A DNA stretch of 64,000 bases from Kitagawia praeruptora (lineage: Eukaryota; Streptophyta; Magnoliopsida; Apiales; Apiaceae), in contig CM075345.1 of NCBI GenBank assembly GCA_037693485.1, forward strand, positions 92,524,001 through 92,588,000. The letters are read 5' to 3'. Within the stretch, counting starts at the first letter, position 1. Each line of letters begins with the position of its first letter. The notes under the pieces were generated by a model. It did no database searches, was not told the origin of the DNA, and saw only the letters and a list, made by a program, of their open reading frames with translations. The translations under genes were made by a program, and so were the position numbers. Positions 21,281 through 32,944 of this stretch are shown here, in pieces.

Positions 21281-23894
21281 GGATTCCGTCCCGGAATCAC
21301 GTTGAAGATATTGACGAATACCTTTCTCACATTACACCTTCTAATTCGCATATTACTTCCTCCATCCTTTAGTTTCTCCTTAAACATCTCTATCTTGTTT
21401 GTACAAAAATACACCAACATACATTTGCTTGCCATTCATCAACATGCCATTTAGCTTATCAATAGCAGTACTTTCACTATCTTTTCCTTACCAACCTTTT
21501 CCTGCATTCCGTCATTCTATATTATCTCATCTCTCCTTTCTCTTTTTACTAAGGGTATCGGCCACCACATTGGCCTTCCCTGAATGGTAGTGTATCTCAC
21601 TATTGTTTAACTATGTTTTGATCTCTATCATGACACAAAATATTAATACTCCAACATTTGTATATATCACCTCTGTAAAAATTTTCAGAAAATAAGTTAT
21701 AATAATATTCCTTGAAACAATTATAAGAAAATATTGGTTATAATATATATTTCCTGTTCGTAACTATACGAGCATGTACTTTTCCTTCATCCTTAAAAAT
21801 ATTCCACCTTCTCTCATACTCTTAATCTCCTTTTTATAGGGTTCTCTGACCCTTAACAGATATTGATTTGGATGACACGAGAATAACTCACTTTCTTATA
21901 TCACCATAGTTTACTTTCTCACAGATAGATTATTCTTATCTATATTATCAGTCCATTTACACCATTCATTGACTTAGTCGATCCCTAACCAAACATTTAC
22001 AATTAAGAGGTTAAATTATAGCGTACCTGCAATTTCCTCCGGATACCTTATCACATATTTCTATTGTTCACTATACGCTCTTTACATCTTGTTGATCCAC
22101 CTTAGTTCCTTCATGATATACTATCTATTCCACCTCTGAAATTTCCCTTTATTATTCTCATCAAAATCTTTACCTCAAGTTTTACTCATTCACACCTTTT
22201 GGATTAATCATTTGAATACTTAACATCTTTAATCTCTCTCTGCTACTTAGGGTATTAGTCACAATTGGCCTTCCCCCACTAATAGTTATTGCACCTCGTA
22301 ATCCTTCATTAATTATCCCCACTTCCATTGTTTATCCTTATTCTGACTCTATCCTCAAAATACACCTTACTCTCAATAGTAAATCTCAATTATGCCTTAA
22401 AATTCCTCATATTCTTTTTTTTTCTTACTAATCATCAAATATACCTATTTCTTCTCACGAATTTCATTCCTCTCTTATATTGAAACGCTTCTAGCTCTAA
22501 TTATCTCTTATCGAAATTTCCCTTGAAATCTCCAGTTCCCTTGTATAATCACTATACTCTAAACCTTGCTTCCATTATTCCATCCATTAATGAAATCTTC
22601 TATATTCGAAACAATTTATAGAATTTAAGAAACTTTGAATTGAAACGAACCCAGAAACAAGCAAGGGTCCCACAATAATTCATAAGATTAAGAGTTTTAA
22701 ATAACTTTTATTTGAAACAAAAGGATATTTGAGAAATCAATATTATGGAAGAACCCGTATGTCACACAAGTGAGGGCGTCCCCTCCGACTTTTTATCACA
22801 CAGACAGATCGTCCTTGTGTATACATATTGGGCTGTTTCTCTTAGTTGAAGTAAGAAATATTGAGGGAAATTTAAATCACGATGATAAATACCATCTTTC
22901 GAAAATAATCTTAGAGGAATATTTTGACTAAGATAGATAAAATAAAATTTTGAAACTCATTTCAAGGGTACCAGAAAGTTTTGAAAAGAATGCCGGCCCT
23001 TAATGAATAATTTCCCACCGGTGGAGGAAAATTTGAAACTCAATAACATAATTTAGTAGGGCTTTAGGAAATTTGAAAATAGGTACCATTAATAGCTTCT
23101 GCCCAATTGAAAATCCCAATAAAGGAAGGTTTTCCTCAAATACCATTTATATCTTAGACTGCGTACTTTCCAAAATTTCTCAAATTTGGCACTCACCATT
23201 TATCCTTAACCTATCGTCTGATATTCCCAATTATTATCAGTTACCTAGTCGTGACTTGGCTCAATACTTTCTGCCTTTATCCATAATAAAACACAACCTT
23301 CTGATCGATATACTTACGTAATATTGATCATCTTATCCTGACAATGCTCTGGTATCAAGGACCCTTCAAACTATACTCCTAAATTGTACATTCTAACATA
23401 CCTTGTATACTCACGAGGTTATCTAACGTACACTTTCCGATACATCAAGTATTCCCTTTCTCATATCGATCTCGTGTGCTACATAAGTTTAACACTTTTA
23501 GCATAATAACCTTTTCATTTAAGTCAATCTCAGAATTTCTCAGTCTGTCTTGGTCCTTAAGGTATATCTTGGCTTTACCGATAAATCTCAGTTTCACCAT
23601 TTCATCTCCACAACAGTGTCTGTTCACCAATCCACTTACAATATTTCTTCAAACTCCCTTAAACACAAGAAGACTTTAAATACCCTTAACTTTGACTCAC
23701 CAATCTCCTCTCCCTATACTAAAACATAAACTTTTATTAGTAATAATCTATAAAATTATAATCACTACTTAGAATAAACGCTTCGTTCGATAAACCACCC
23801 TTGAACTCGATGTGAGTTCATATTTTATATCATTACATATATATCTATATGTGTATATTATTATCACTATTGTTCCTGTGCATTTTGACTCTTA
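21281..23894 (-). other. G3 internal region; no intact gene
   Basis: Only scattered short ORFs occur, none with recognisable homology except the RNase H remnant at 21540-21598. Near the PBS the minus strand resembles the G2 leader (GCTAAGAGTCA ... TATAGGG) but no ORF1 or gag follows. The remainder is AT-rich and unassigned. Confidence 0.6.
21540..21598 (-). pseudogene. Remnant of gypsy RNase H C-terminus (G3)
   Basis: The minus strand translates to EIHYHSGKANVVADTLSKK, matching the conserved end of plant gypsy RNase H (family pattern YHPGKANVVADALSRK). It is about 300 bp before the polypurine tract. Equivalent remnants lie in G2 (51237-51300) and G1 (58483-58548). Confidence 0.85.
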
Positions 23895-23906
23895 GCTCTG
23901 ATACCA
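23895..23906 (-). other. G3 primer-binding site (tRNA-iMet)
   Basis: The minus strand reads TGGTATCAGAGC, followed by TAAGAGTCA as in G2. Confidence 0.9.
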
Positions 23907-24276
23907 AACTTTGACAGCCCCAAATATGGGGTCAGGAATCCGGGTCGCCACGCTCCAATTTCCACTTATTAACCTTATCACTTTTGATCTTTTAAATATT
24001 TTAATATCATTTTAAAACTCACATAAGTGACCCCACATTAATATACACACACCAGTCATATGCATAGAGAACAACATCCATTAATGATAGCAGTTAAAGA
24101 TAAACTTTTGTTACAATCCTAGAATACCATCTATTATACCCATAAATAAGTATATACTACCTTGAGAACAGATGTCGATACTTTCTCATAAGGTAGACTT
24201 CCCCTTTACCCTCTTCAGGGGTGTAGTGCGGAGTATCGGCATTTGTCCTAGCTGTTGTATACATAAGTAGCAAGAG

Positions 24277-24293
24277 TGAGCTATAATTGCTCA
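24277..24293 (-). repeat. Conserved LTR hairpin (G3)
   Basis: TGAGCTATAATTGCTCA, flanked by CTTGCT-type sequence, equivalent to 47490-47506 (G2) and 44031-44048 (G1). Confidence 0.6.
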
Positions 24294-24327
24294 GCAAGAT
24301 AAATTTTTTTGTAAACTAGCATCAATG

Positions 24328-24330
<3 letters not shown>

Positions 24331-24366
<36 letters not shown>
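24331..24366. repeat. (AT)n microsatellite in G3 5' LTR
   Basis: About 18 AT units. Confidence 0.95.
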
Positions 24367-24373
<7 letters not shown>

Positions 24374-24780
24374 CAGAAAACCCATCATAATCCTTAAGAA
24401 AAGAATTAATTCTTACTTATTAAATACACCATCCATTTTTCTTTATAAGAAAAGAAATATAGAACAATATAATATCAGTTTCTCTTCTAATATAATATAA
24501 TATCAGTTTCTCTTCTATAACAAGATAATAATCAATACATCATCTCAGTATAATATCTAAAGATATTATAACATTTGAAATAAATCTCTCAACATAATCT
24601 TTCCATTTCATTTTATACAACAATTATATAAAAATAATATAAAATCAGTTTCTCTTCCATCCATAAAAACAATTCCATAATTTCACACAATTTTTCCCTT
24701 TTTCAGTATATAAAACTGTAACCATTATCAATTCTTCTTTTAAAAGTTTTGGGGATATCCGCTAGCGCCAGATACGTTAG

Positions 24781-24960
24781 GACGATGATCAGTCGCCTAA
24801 TCGTACCTACTCCTTGTTTACTACTAGTAGAAGGAATGTCAAACATCCCTGAAGGAAGGTTCTCCACTACATCCTCCTGGAGGAAGGTTCTCCACTACAT
24901 CCTCCATCGGCAACACATGGGCCGGAATAAAATAATGAGTGCTGGACTGTGCCACACACA
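24781..24960 (-). repeat. Conserved LTR core module (G3 copy)
   Basis: In minus orientation the order is GGCTGTGTG..GCACAGTCCAGCA, GGCCCATGTGTTGCCG, two copies of GGATGTAGTGGAGAACCTTCC, the palindrome CTACTAGTAG (24821-24830), and GGCGACTGATCATCGTC. The same order is found in the G1 and G2 LTRs. Confidence 0.7.
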
Positions 24961-27900
24961 GCCTCTTACGCTTTCTGTTGCAATCCCCCTTTTTGAAAAA
25001 TCATTATTCCATTTATAAAACACCATTCCATAATTTCCATTTTTCCATTTCCATTTCCATTCACATTTCCATTCACATTTCCATTCACATATATCATTTC
25101 CATTTCCATTTATCATCACCTATAAAAATATATATGTCATAATACTTTGATTATGACTCAGACATCTCCTCTGTATTCAATGAAATCAAATACGCTCTTA
25201 TATACATAAAATATTCCATCTATTTTAAAAGTATTAAAGAATAATCAAATAATATTTATTAAATCACAATTATTTAAAAAGAATATTTTTAACATAATAT
25301 TATAAACATATAACTCTAGATAACAACTGATACCATTCTTTCATATCCCTTTAAAACATAAAGTATATTCGCTCTATCCATATTCGTATCTATATCCATA
25401 ATACATATTCAAAAATCTAAGTAAACAGGGAATATATCCCTAATCATCTCATCATATAAGATTCATATATTATCTACCAAAACCATTTCCTTTGAACATA
25501 AACAGTTTATCAAAATAAGGATAAAAGAAATCTTGCCTAGATCTCTATATCCCAGCGGTATGGTTCGTGGTTCGCCCTGAGTTTCTATAAACACGAAAAG
25601 GATCATCGTTAGAATATATTCCACTTAACCTCCTAACCTTTATATAATAATACCCTTGAAACATAATATATGTTTAACATAGCCTTTATGTACCAAAAGT
25701 TCCAAGAACTTAACCATTTTTAGACTCAATAAAAGTTTTAGCGATTTTCACCATTTTCTTAACAACCACTCTCGACTGTGAAAATTCTCATAAAATATAA
25801 ATTTCGAATTTTCACCCAAGGTTAGTGGGTAATGCTTCTCTGATCATCCTACTATCTCCTCCCAAAATTTCATATAATTTAAGAATGTCTAAGTATGGTA
25901 ATTATAGCCTCAAAGTTGACACAATTGCCCATTTTCTCGGTTTCCAAACGACTTTCACTAAAACTCATTTTTCTCCTAAACCGTTCATCAGATTTTGACG
26001 TACCTTATGTCAAAACGATCTATGAACTAAGTTCTATCCTCTCATGGTCAGTTGACACACCCTACTGACCCTTACCAGTTCGTGACTTCTGCCCAAATAC
26101 AAGGTAGTTTTAGTTTTAACGAAAATCGGACATTATAACGGCTATATTCTTAACAATTCCCAAATCATCACTCCTCCCAATCCATCATCCAACATATATA
26201 TTATTCCCTACACCATGTGGCCATCATAACAGCCATGGTTACAAGCACAACTCACTTCCATACTCAATCAAATCACTTATAAACACATATATCTTCATGA
26301 TTTCATACTTTATACAACTTTAACTACTTAACCAACCATAATCCATCATCAACTCAAAGTAATACTAAGGGTTCTTGAGTTTTATACCTTCTTTGTAGAG
26401 TGAAAAACACTTAATAAGCCTTGGATAGTCCTTAAACAACCTTAAAGTAGCATGGATCAACTAAAGAAATCATAAAACCAAAAGTTAGTTCTTGAAGGTT
26501 ACTATTCATCCATCACTTTGTAAAAATCATAGAAAATAAAAAAATAAGAGTTTGGCTCTAAAATTTTTAACACATCTTGGCCTCTTCATAAGATTTGATT
26601 TGAGCTATAGATCACCAAAAACAAAGCTTTCTAGCTATGGTTTTGATCTCCATCTTTCCGCTGGACAGAAACTGGACAGATTGGGTGCTCCAACTTTGAG
26701 CATGGATTTGATTAGGCTGTACTACTTTGTTGGCCATGATATTTTGAATGAACCTTACACATGGAGTGGAGAAGCAATGGTTAAAATTAGGTGATTTGAT
26801 CATGGATAGAAATGGATATATGAATTTGTCTTTCATTGTTGGTCCTGCTGGGCAGTCTGGAGAGATTGTGTTTATCTTGCTTCTTTGCCTTTAAAAACGT
26901 TTTTCACCTTGTATCTATCATATATATCAGTTGTGTAGTCTTATAATAAGAGTCTTTGAAGTCCATCAATGAGAAAGAGCCAATTGTTGATCATCTAACC
27001 ACCTTACCATGCAAAATGCTACTTAGTACTCAAGTTTGACAAGTTTACTCCTCTTCCACTTTGGTTTTAATGTTTGCACCAATGGGATTCCTTCCCTTAC
27101 ACTCTAATATCACTTAATATCATCTCCATACTTGGTTTGGGCCGAATTTGGGCTTCTCCCCATGTCCTTGGGCTTTTGTTTGGGTTTTGTGCAAATTTCT
27201 CTCGTCATCTGATTCATCGAACAATTTCTGTGATCGTCTCAGTGGTTTTTCCTTTGTAAATTCCTTGGATATATAATATCCTCTCCCACATCATATATTA
27301 GTGTGTTAGGGTGATTCTAATCATCAAGTAGGTATTAGATCCAATATCCTTGGTATATTCTTTTTATCTCAGAATTTGCTCTCCCGATTTCTCAAGCGTT
27401 CTCAAACTAGTTTGCATTCTCTTTGCTCTAAGATTATATTCTCAATCCTCTTTCCCTCTCATAATATATCCTTCCTTGGACTTCTAATATTTAATATCCT
27501 TAACCCATGATTCGTTCGCTTAATCTCGTTATAAAGTCTCAGCGGTTTTCGTTCTAAATTCTCAAATCAAATATAATAAAATTCCAAAATATTAAATCCT
27601 CAATTCCTCAAATTTAATATCTCATTTCCAAGTGGTTCTAAATTGTTTAACAATCTAAATTCCCTTGGCATTTCCTTGTTTTGATCACTCATTGGTTTAA
27701 CCTAATTTCACTATTTCCTCAAGATATAAACCCTTTAACATTTCTATACTCCTTAATATCACATTCAATAGAGTCTCAATCGAAATCGAAAATCCTCCAA
27801 GTCCATATTCAGGAATTTCTGAAATCCATTATCGTTTCGAGTCACTCATTTTCATAGTACGACGCTAATATGGTTTCTGATTATTCATTTTCTGTTTCAC

Positions 27901-28170
27901 TTATAGGGTACCTACATACCATTTCCCTAAATTCTCAAAATTACTATTCATTTAGGCACTATAGCATTCTAAAAGTTAGGGTCACTACGCCATAAATGGG
28001 CTACCGTTACATATTTTTCATGGATGTTGCTAGAATATGTTACCTTAGCATGTTACTTTGGACCTAATATAACATTTTGTTTTTTGTGTTACCTTAGCCA
28101 CAAACGTGATGTTACCTTACCTTTAAAGTGTTGGATGTTAGCAACATACATGATATGTTACCTTAGATCA

Positions 28171-29350
28171 TTAATAAACTCAATTTTGAATTTTTTTAAT
28201 CAAAAAATTGTTTAATTATATAAAAATCACATTTACCTTTAAAATATTTCATTTTTATTTTCCATATAAATGAGTTATTATTTTTAAATATTAAAAGTGT
28301 TTATTTATTAATTTTTTCAATTTATATTTAGTATTAATTTTAAATGTACAATTATTTTAAAATAAAAATTCATAAATATTTTGGAATAATATATACTATA
28401 CTATTCTAAGCAAAACAAAATATATTTGTTTAGTTGGTTGGCTACTTAACGTCTTCAAAAAAATTGTTAAAACCTTTATAAGAATAACAAGTTAAAAAAA
28501 ATTATATTAAAAATATTAATTTATTTATTATAAATAACAAAATTTACCAAATAAGAAGAAAAAAAATATTTTTCAAAAATTTAAAAAATGTTTTAAAAAT
28601 TCCAAATTCAATTAAATTATATTTAATTCATTAAAAATAAAAAATAACATATTTTATAAAATTATAAACATTTTTAATTATATCCCCATTAAAATCATCT
28701 TTCATACACACTTTTTTCTTTAAAAAAAATCTGAAAATTGGAATAATAATGTTGAATGGCACAGTTAGTGAAATAAAAGAGCGGCCTTTTTTCCGTCAAA
28801 ACAAAAGGAAGCAGCTTTTTAGCGCCTATCTGAAATTTTTATACTTCGAGAAAAAATTGAAATTTCACTCTTATTCTCTCTCTCACTCGCTTTCTCTCTC
28901 ACCTCACTGCATCTCCCTCTCGCCTCGTTAAAATATCTACTCTCTCTTCACTCTTTTTTCTTTTTCTCTTCTGTTCGTATATATTTGGTTCAATTTAAGG
29001 CTTTTTAATTGAATATGGTTGTGTTTGAGGCTTTGGTTTCTTTAAATTGGAGTTTCTTCAAATTAGGACTTTTTCAAATTAGGGATTCTTCGTTTTGAGT
29101 TTATTTGATTTGATTTCTTCACTTAAACTTTGACTAATTAGGTTTTCTTTCCGATTTCAGGGGCTAGGATTTGGGGCTTTGGATTTCAGTTTGGGCCTCC
29201 GATTTGAGGTATAATCCCCTTTCAATGGATTCGAGGTATAATAGCTACCAGGTTTGGCATGGATACTGGAGCAGTACTTGATAATGTAATTTTCGATTAG
29301 CCTCCCGTTAAATCTCTCTTGTCATGGTATGCACTGATGTAATTTTCGAT
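28171..29350. other. AT-rich and pyrimidine-rich stretch; no gene
   Basis: 28200-28730 is very AT-rich with no coding signal. 28870-28975 is a CT-rich tract typical of plant 5' UTRs, followed by a T-rich possible UTR intron ending GATTTCAG near 29160. It may be the captured upstream region of the zinc-knuckle gene fragment. Confidence 0.4.
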
Positions 29351-29665
29351 ATGGCCAGGGATTGTACGAGTGCTCGGAATGCTATTGGCGGTGGAGGTGG
29401 TGGAGGATTACTTGGAGGTGGTTGTTATACTAGCGGAGAGCGTGGGCATTTGGCTAGAGAGTGTCCGATTAGTACTGGTGGTGGCGGCGGTTCTGGCAGG
29501 GGGTACGATAGGTTTGGTGGAAGTGCTGGAGGTGGAGGAAGGGGGTATGACAGGTTTGTTGGTGGCAGTGTTGGTGGCGGTGGTGGAAGGGGAGGTGGAA
29601 GCTGTTACAACTGAGGGGAGCCTGGGCATTATTCCAAGGAATGTCGTAACAATGTTCGAGAATAA
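29351..29665 (+). pseudogene. Fragment of a glycine-rich CCHC zinc-knuckle protein (CSDP/GRP2-like)
   Basis: The frame begins MARDCTSA, which looks like the end of one knuckle. A Gly-rich linker follows, then a second knuckle CYTSGERGHLAREC with its second Cys changed to Ser. Repeats GYDRFGG / GYDRFVGG precede a third knuckle CYN-stop-GEPGHYSKEC, where TGA at 29612-29614 replaces the second Cys. It ends at TAA 29663-29665. Full-length relatives in plants carry an N-terminal cold-shock domain and bind RNA; no cold-shock domain is seen here. Two lost zinc ligands, one a stop, make this a pseudogene. Confidence 0.75.
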
Positions 29666-30565
29666 GAGTGGCGGTGATCGTTCCAAATGATGGTTATCTG
29701 TTTACATTTTGTTTGTTCTTTTCATGAAATGATGTTGTGTTGATTATGGTTTAGATTTTTGACTTGGGTACGTATCATGATAGGATAGTTTTTTGGGGTT
29801 TATTGGGGATGATCCATTCATGTTAATACACATATATCGGTCGGTCGTAACGATCAAACTTGGTCGGTTTTCGTTGGTTGGTTGGTTCAGTTACTAATAA
29901 CTGACATTATGAATGAATTTTGTTTTTGGACTACCTTTGTTTGTCGGTTTTGGTTGTCAGTTTGATTTATATTTTGTTTCTGCTTTGGTAGATTTGGTGA
30001 TAAATGTTTAAATGTTGTTATTGGGTTCGTTTTATGCTCTCATTGCTTTGTTGTTGATAGAGTTCAGTTGTGACAAGGCAAATGTGCTATATTTTTACTT
30101 AGCCCCTGACTGTAAGTACACTCTTGAGATAAGCCCTACACGTGCTTGCGAAAGCCCTACACATGCTTGCAAATTTGCGGCTTCTTTGTAGGCTGCAATT
30201 AGAATAACTCCTTGAATCAAGGTGGTCATTAATTACAGTATTATTAACAACATTATTAAGCTCATACTATAGTAGGCAACCCTTAAGTAGATAATTAATA
30301 GAATTATCACCATATTTATCCTTTTTTTGCGGATGTAGTTAATTGTGTTTAAGCTTTATTCTTTCGCTCCTGCTTTGACGGAGACATCGAGGTAGTTGCC
30401 AAGCAACTTATCTTACTCCTATAGCTTCATGCCCTCATAGATTTAGCTAAGAGATGCCACTTAGGATCTGTTGATTGTATGGACAGGTATTTAGCTAGGA
30501 GATGTGCGTCTACTGTTAGTCTTGCATTGTCATGAAGATAAGATGAAGGTGTGAAGTGTTGTCAG
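29666..30565. other. Gap between the two gene fragments; nothing recognised
   Basis: It contains repeated GGTCGGTT / GTTGGTTGG motifs near 29840-29960. Otherwise it is AT-rich without coding or RNA features. It may include intron sequence of the cystathionine gamma-synthase fragment. Confidence 0.4.
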
Positions 30566-31300
30566 AATGCTGCGTATCTTATCCTACGAGGTATGAAGAC
30601 CCTGCATCTTCGTGTACAGCAACAAAATTCAACGGCCTTGAGGATGGCCGAAATTTTAGAGGCACATCCCAAGGTATTAAATCTGACTTGCAACTCTTTT
30701 GATATATTATGGGAACTCTCCTCCTTGTATCTTGGCAAAATGGTTGCAGATATGTACAGATTTGAAGATGATACTTTCCTTCTAATGGTCTGTTATTATT
30801 TTTTCCCAACTAATACAGAACTTTGTCCTTCCAAAATAGTTCCTTAAAGCATTAAAAGGCAGCTGGAAATAAGAAGACAAATAAATCTGTGTGTGGGGTT
30901 GTGAGATTGAGGGAATATCATTGGCAGATGGTCCTAATCTTCTTACTGAAATTTAGTGATATGATTTACAGGTGAAGCGTGTCTATTATCCAGGTCTGAA
31001 AAGTCATCCAAAACATCTTATCGCAGTCCGTCAAATGACTGGTTTTGGTGGTGTAGTCAGTTTTGAGGTTGGTTTGGTCGTAACTTTAAAAATGCAATTG
31101 GCTATCTTATACTGCATCGTGCCACATGTCGCACCTATCTTTATTTACCTGAATTGCTCTTCCATATCATTTATTGTACAGGTTGATGGTGACTTACATA
31201 CCACTGCAAAGTTTGTTGACAATCTGAAAATTCCATACATTGCCCCATCTTTTGGTGGATGTGAGAGCATTGTGGACCAGCCAGCAATCATGTCTTTCTG
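30566..31300 (+). pseudogene. CGS: Cystathionine gamma-synthase gene fragment, three exons with introns
   Basis: Three consecutive exons with AG/GT borders encode a C-terminal part of cystathionine gamma-synthase, the plastid PLP enzyme that joins phosphohomoserine and cysteine on the way to methionine. Exon 1 is 30566-30673 (AAYLILRGMKTLHLRVQQQN). Exon 2 is 30972-31067 (KRVYYPGLKSHPKHLIAVRQ). Exon 3 is 31182-31300 (IPYIAPSFGGCESIVDQPAI). The exons are in frame and free of stops, with conservative differences. The N-terminal two-thirds, including the PLP lysine region, and the last exon are absent. Introns are kept, so the copy arose from DNA, not mRNA. Next to a CACTA-like end this suggests transposon capture, though a broken native locus is possible. 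Confidence 0.88.
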
Positions 31301-31541
31301 GTATGTCTCGCATTTTATCAGTACCTACCTAGGAATCATTGATATAGCTTAATAATCAATACAAACCAAACCATTCATAAAAATATAAACTTCTCCATTA
31401 CAGTTACCAAGGATTGATCCCTACACGTACAGCTAGTAACACAATGCTTCAAATTAGAGGCTTCTATCTGTCTCTTCTCTCTCTAAAATGGAAAAAGCAT
31501 ACAAAAACTAGTGATATTTACGTATGAAATCATTAACTAAT
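31301..31541. other. Sequence between gene fragment and Copia-2
   Basis: Nothing recognised. The last five bases (CTAAT) should be the Copia-2 target-site duplication; the other copy is outside the window. Confidence 0.4.
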
Positions 31542-32601
31542 TGTTAGGTCCAAATGTGTTGTAGAGGGGGGGGGGGTGAATACAACTTTTCGAATATGAG
31601 TAGCAATAAATACGATGCAATAAATGAACACACAGATTCAAGGAATATATTTCTTTATATATAACTTGAAAAGGTTGCTACAACATTCATTACAAAGTAT
31701 AACAGAAGTTCAGAGAGAGGTGAATGATTCTAAGCTCTGTGAATATACTCTCTCTCTTTTTCTTTTGTTTTTCTCAATATTGCTCACTAACTAAAACATT
31801 ACACAAGTGCTTCTATTTATACTACATGTAATCTATGTCCTGTAGTCTTCAAAGACTAAGATGTACGTGGCCCAATGATGTCCACATAAATCTTGCCTTA
31901 TCTTGAAAGCTTGGAAATCTGCCAATCAGAAGATGCCATGTGTCATGTTGAAGCTGCACTCTAAGTAGAACTTCTACTTGAGAATTTCTACTTAGCCATC
32001 TCGAAATTTCTAAGTCGAACTTCTACTTAGAAATATTCTACTTGGCCATCCAGAACATTTGGTACTTAGAAAATATTCTGGTCTTCAACTTGAAACTTCA
32101 ATGCACATCTTGAGCTTGTGATATCTTCATGTCTTCTTTATTCTTCAGCAAGCTCTTGAACATGGATCTTTATTACTGACATAAACTTGCTATCAATGTC
32201 CTGACACTTGATGCACTGGTCTGGTTCATAAGTGACTAGTCTTGATAGTGTTTCTGCTTCTTGAATAAATTACCATATTCACTTAGTAACTTGGCTTTCC
32301 AATATTCGCTTTCCTTCTTGTTCACTTAAAATCAATTGGTCTTGTTGATACTGATAGTTATGATCTTGATTCTCGATTTCTCAAATCACTGACGCCTGAA
32401 CAACTTTGACTTGAACTTCTCTCAATGATTTCTTCTTGGCTTGATCATAGTTAACATGTTCAATTGTATCAATTACCTTGTCTTCATATAGTGTTGATTT
32501 CTTGTGACTTCTTGTTCTTGATTGTCTTCTGGTTAAGTATCTTTTCTTTTAATTGAGTTACATTAGTTATAGTGTTACAAGTTTATACACTCTGCCTTTC
32601 A
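31542..32601 (-). repeat. Copia-2 3' LTR
   Basis: About 1060 bp, TG...CA ends, clearly homologous to the Copia-1 LTRs but several percent diverged. TATA box at 31814-31821 (minus). The same AAGTAGAA/TTCTACTT palindromes occur at about 31960-32045. Confidence 0.95.
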
Positions 32602-32615
32602 ATCTCCCCCAATTT
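32602..32615 (-). other. Copia-2 polypurine tract
   Basis: The minus strand reads AAATTGGGGGAGAT next to the LTR start. Confidence 0.88.
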
Positions 32616-32944
32616 GATTGTCTAACAATGACATTCAAATTAATGAAGGATAACTCAACTAAACAAGAGACGAGAAAAGATAATTAACATTACATTCTTG
32701 AAAAATATACAATTGAAAAGTACTTGAAAACAATACAAAGAACTTAAACTAGAAACAGAATTCGAACCTCGAATTAAAGATCATTTGAATGATTCCTATC
32801 ACCTGGATTATTTCATATCTTTTAGTCAAACTTATATCACCTTATTGGATTCATTCTAAGATGAATTTTCCTCAAGTGAGTTAAAGCAACCGAAAGACAT
32901 GAAGTTTTTCCAACTTCAAGTTCACACCACTCTGACCTTTAACC
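32616..32944 (-). other. Untranslated region after Copia-2 ORF3
   Basis: Homologous to 18678-19009 of Copia-1; no gene. Confidence 0.6.

Larger units (their letters stand above)
20083..27982 (-). mobile_element. G3: older, decayed Ty3/gypsy element (main block)
   Basis: On the minus strand: 5' LTR (27982 to 23912), iMet PBS, a 2.6-kb internal region without open genes, an RNase H remnant, polypurine tract, and 3' LTR (21263 to 20078, continuing 5668 to 4914). LTR starts, PBS surroundings and the RNase H remnant resemble G2, so G3 is an older diverged relative. Its two LTRs differ by many substitutions and small indels, more than those of any other pair in the window. It is the host for element A, Copia-1 and the CACTA-like segment. 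Confidence 0.8.
23912..27982 (-). repeat. G3 5' LTR, cut at its outer end by a CACTA-like terminus
   Basis: About 4.07 kb remains. The inner end is TGACAGCCCC next to the PBS. The outer end stops at AAAAGTTAGGGT, while the 3' LTR copy continues TATTACA, so the last bases have been separated by the inserted CACTACGCC. It carries the conserved LTR core at 24781-24960 and the GAGC/GCTC hairpin at 24277-24293. No gene is supported. Confidence 0.85.
27983..31541. mobile_element. CACTA-like terminus and adjoining DNA carrying two gene fragments (right end not in window)
   Basis: The sequence CACTACGCCATAAATGGGC interrupts the G3 LTR exactly at 27983. It is followed by four or five spaced copies of TGTTACCTTAG (28035-28170), like subterminal repeats of CACTA (En/Spm) elements. 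About 600 bp of very AT-rich DNA follow, then a zinc-knuckle gene fragment and three exons of a cystathionine gamma-synthase gene. The expected opposite terminus (TGGCGTAGTG, then TSD GGT) is not seen before Copia-2 begins at 31542, so it may lie beyond the window. An alternative is a rearrangement breakpoint. No transposase was recognised. Confidence 0.45.

Noticed and set aside
28749..28772. TGGCACAGTTAGTG as the right end of a small CACTA element starting at 27983
   Set aside because: It only partly complements CACTACGCC, lacks the expected GGT duplication, and the G3 LTR does not resume after it.
30972..31352. A single 126-codon ORF as an intact gene
   Set aside because: It reads through an intron; the protein homology is limited to the exons at 30972-31067 and 31182-31300.
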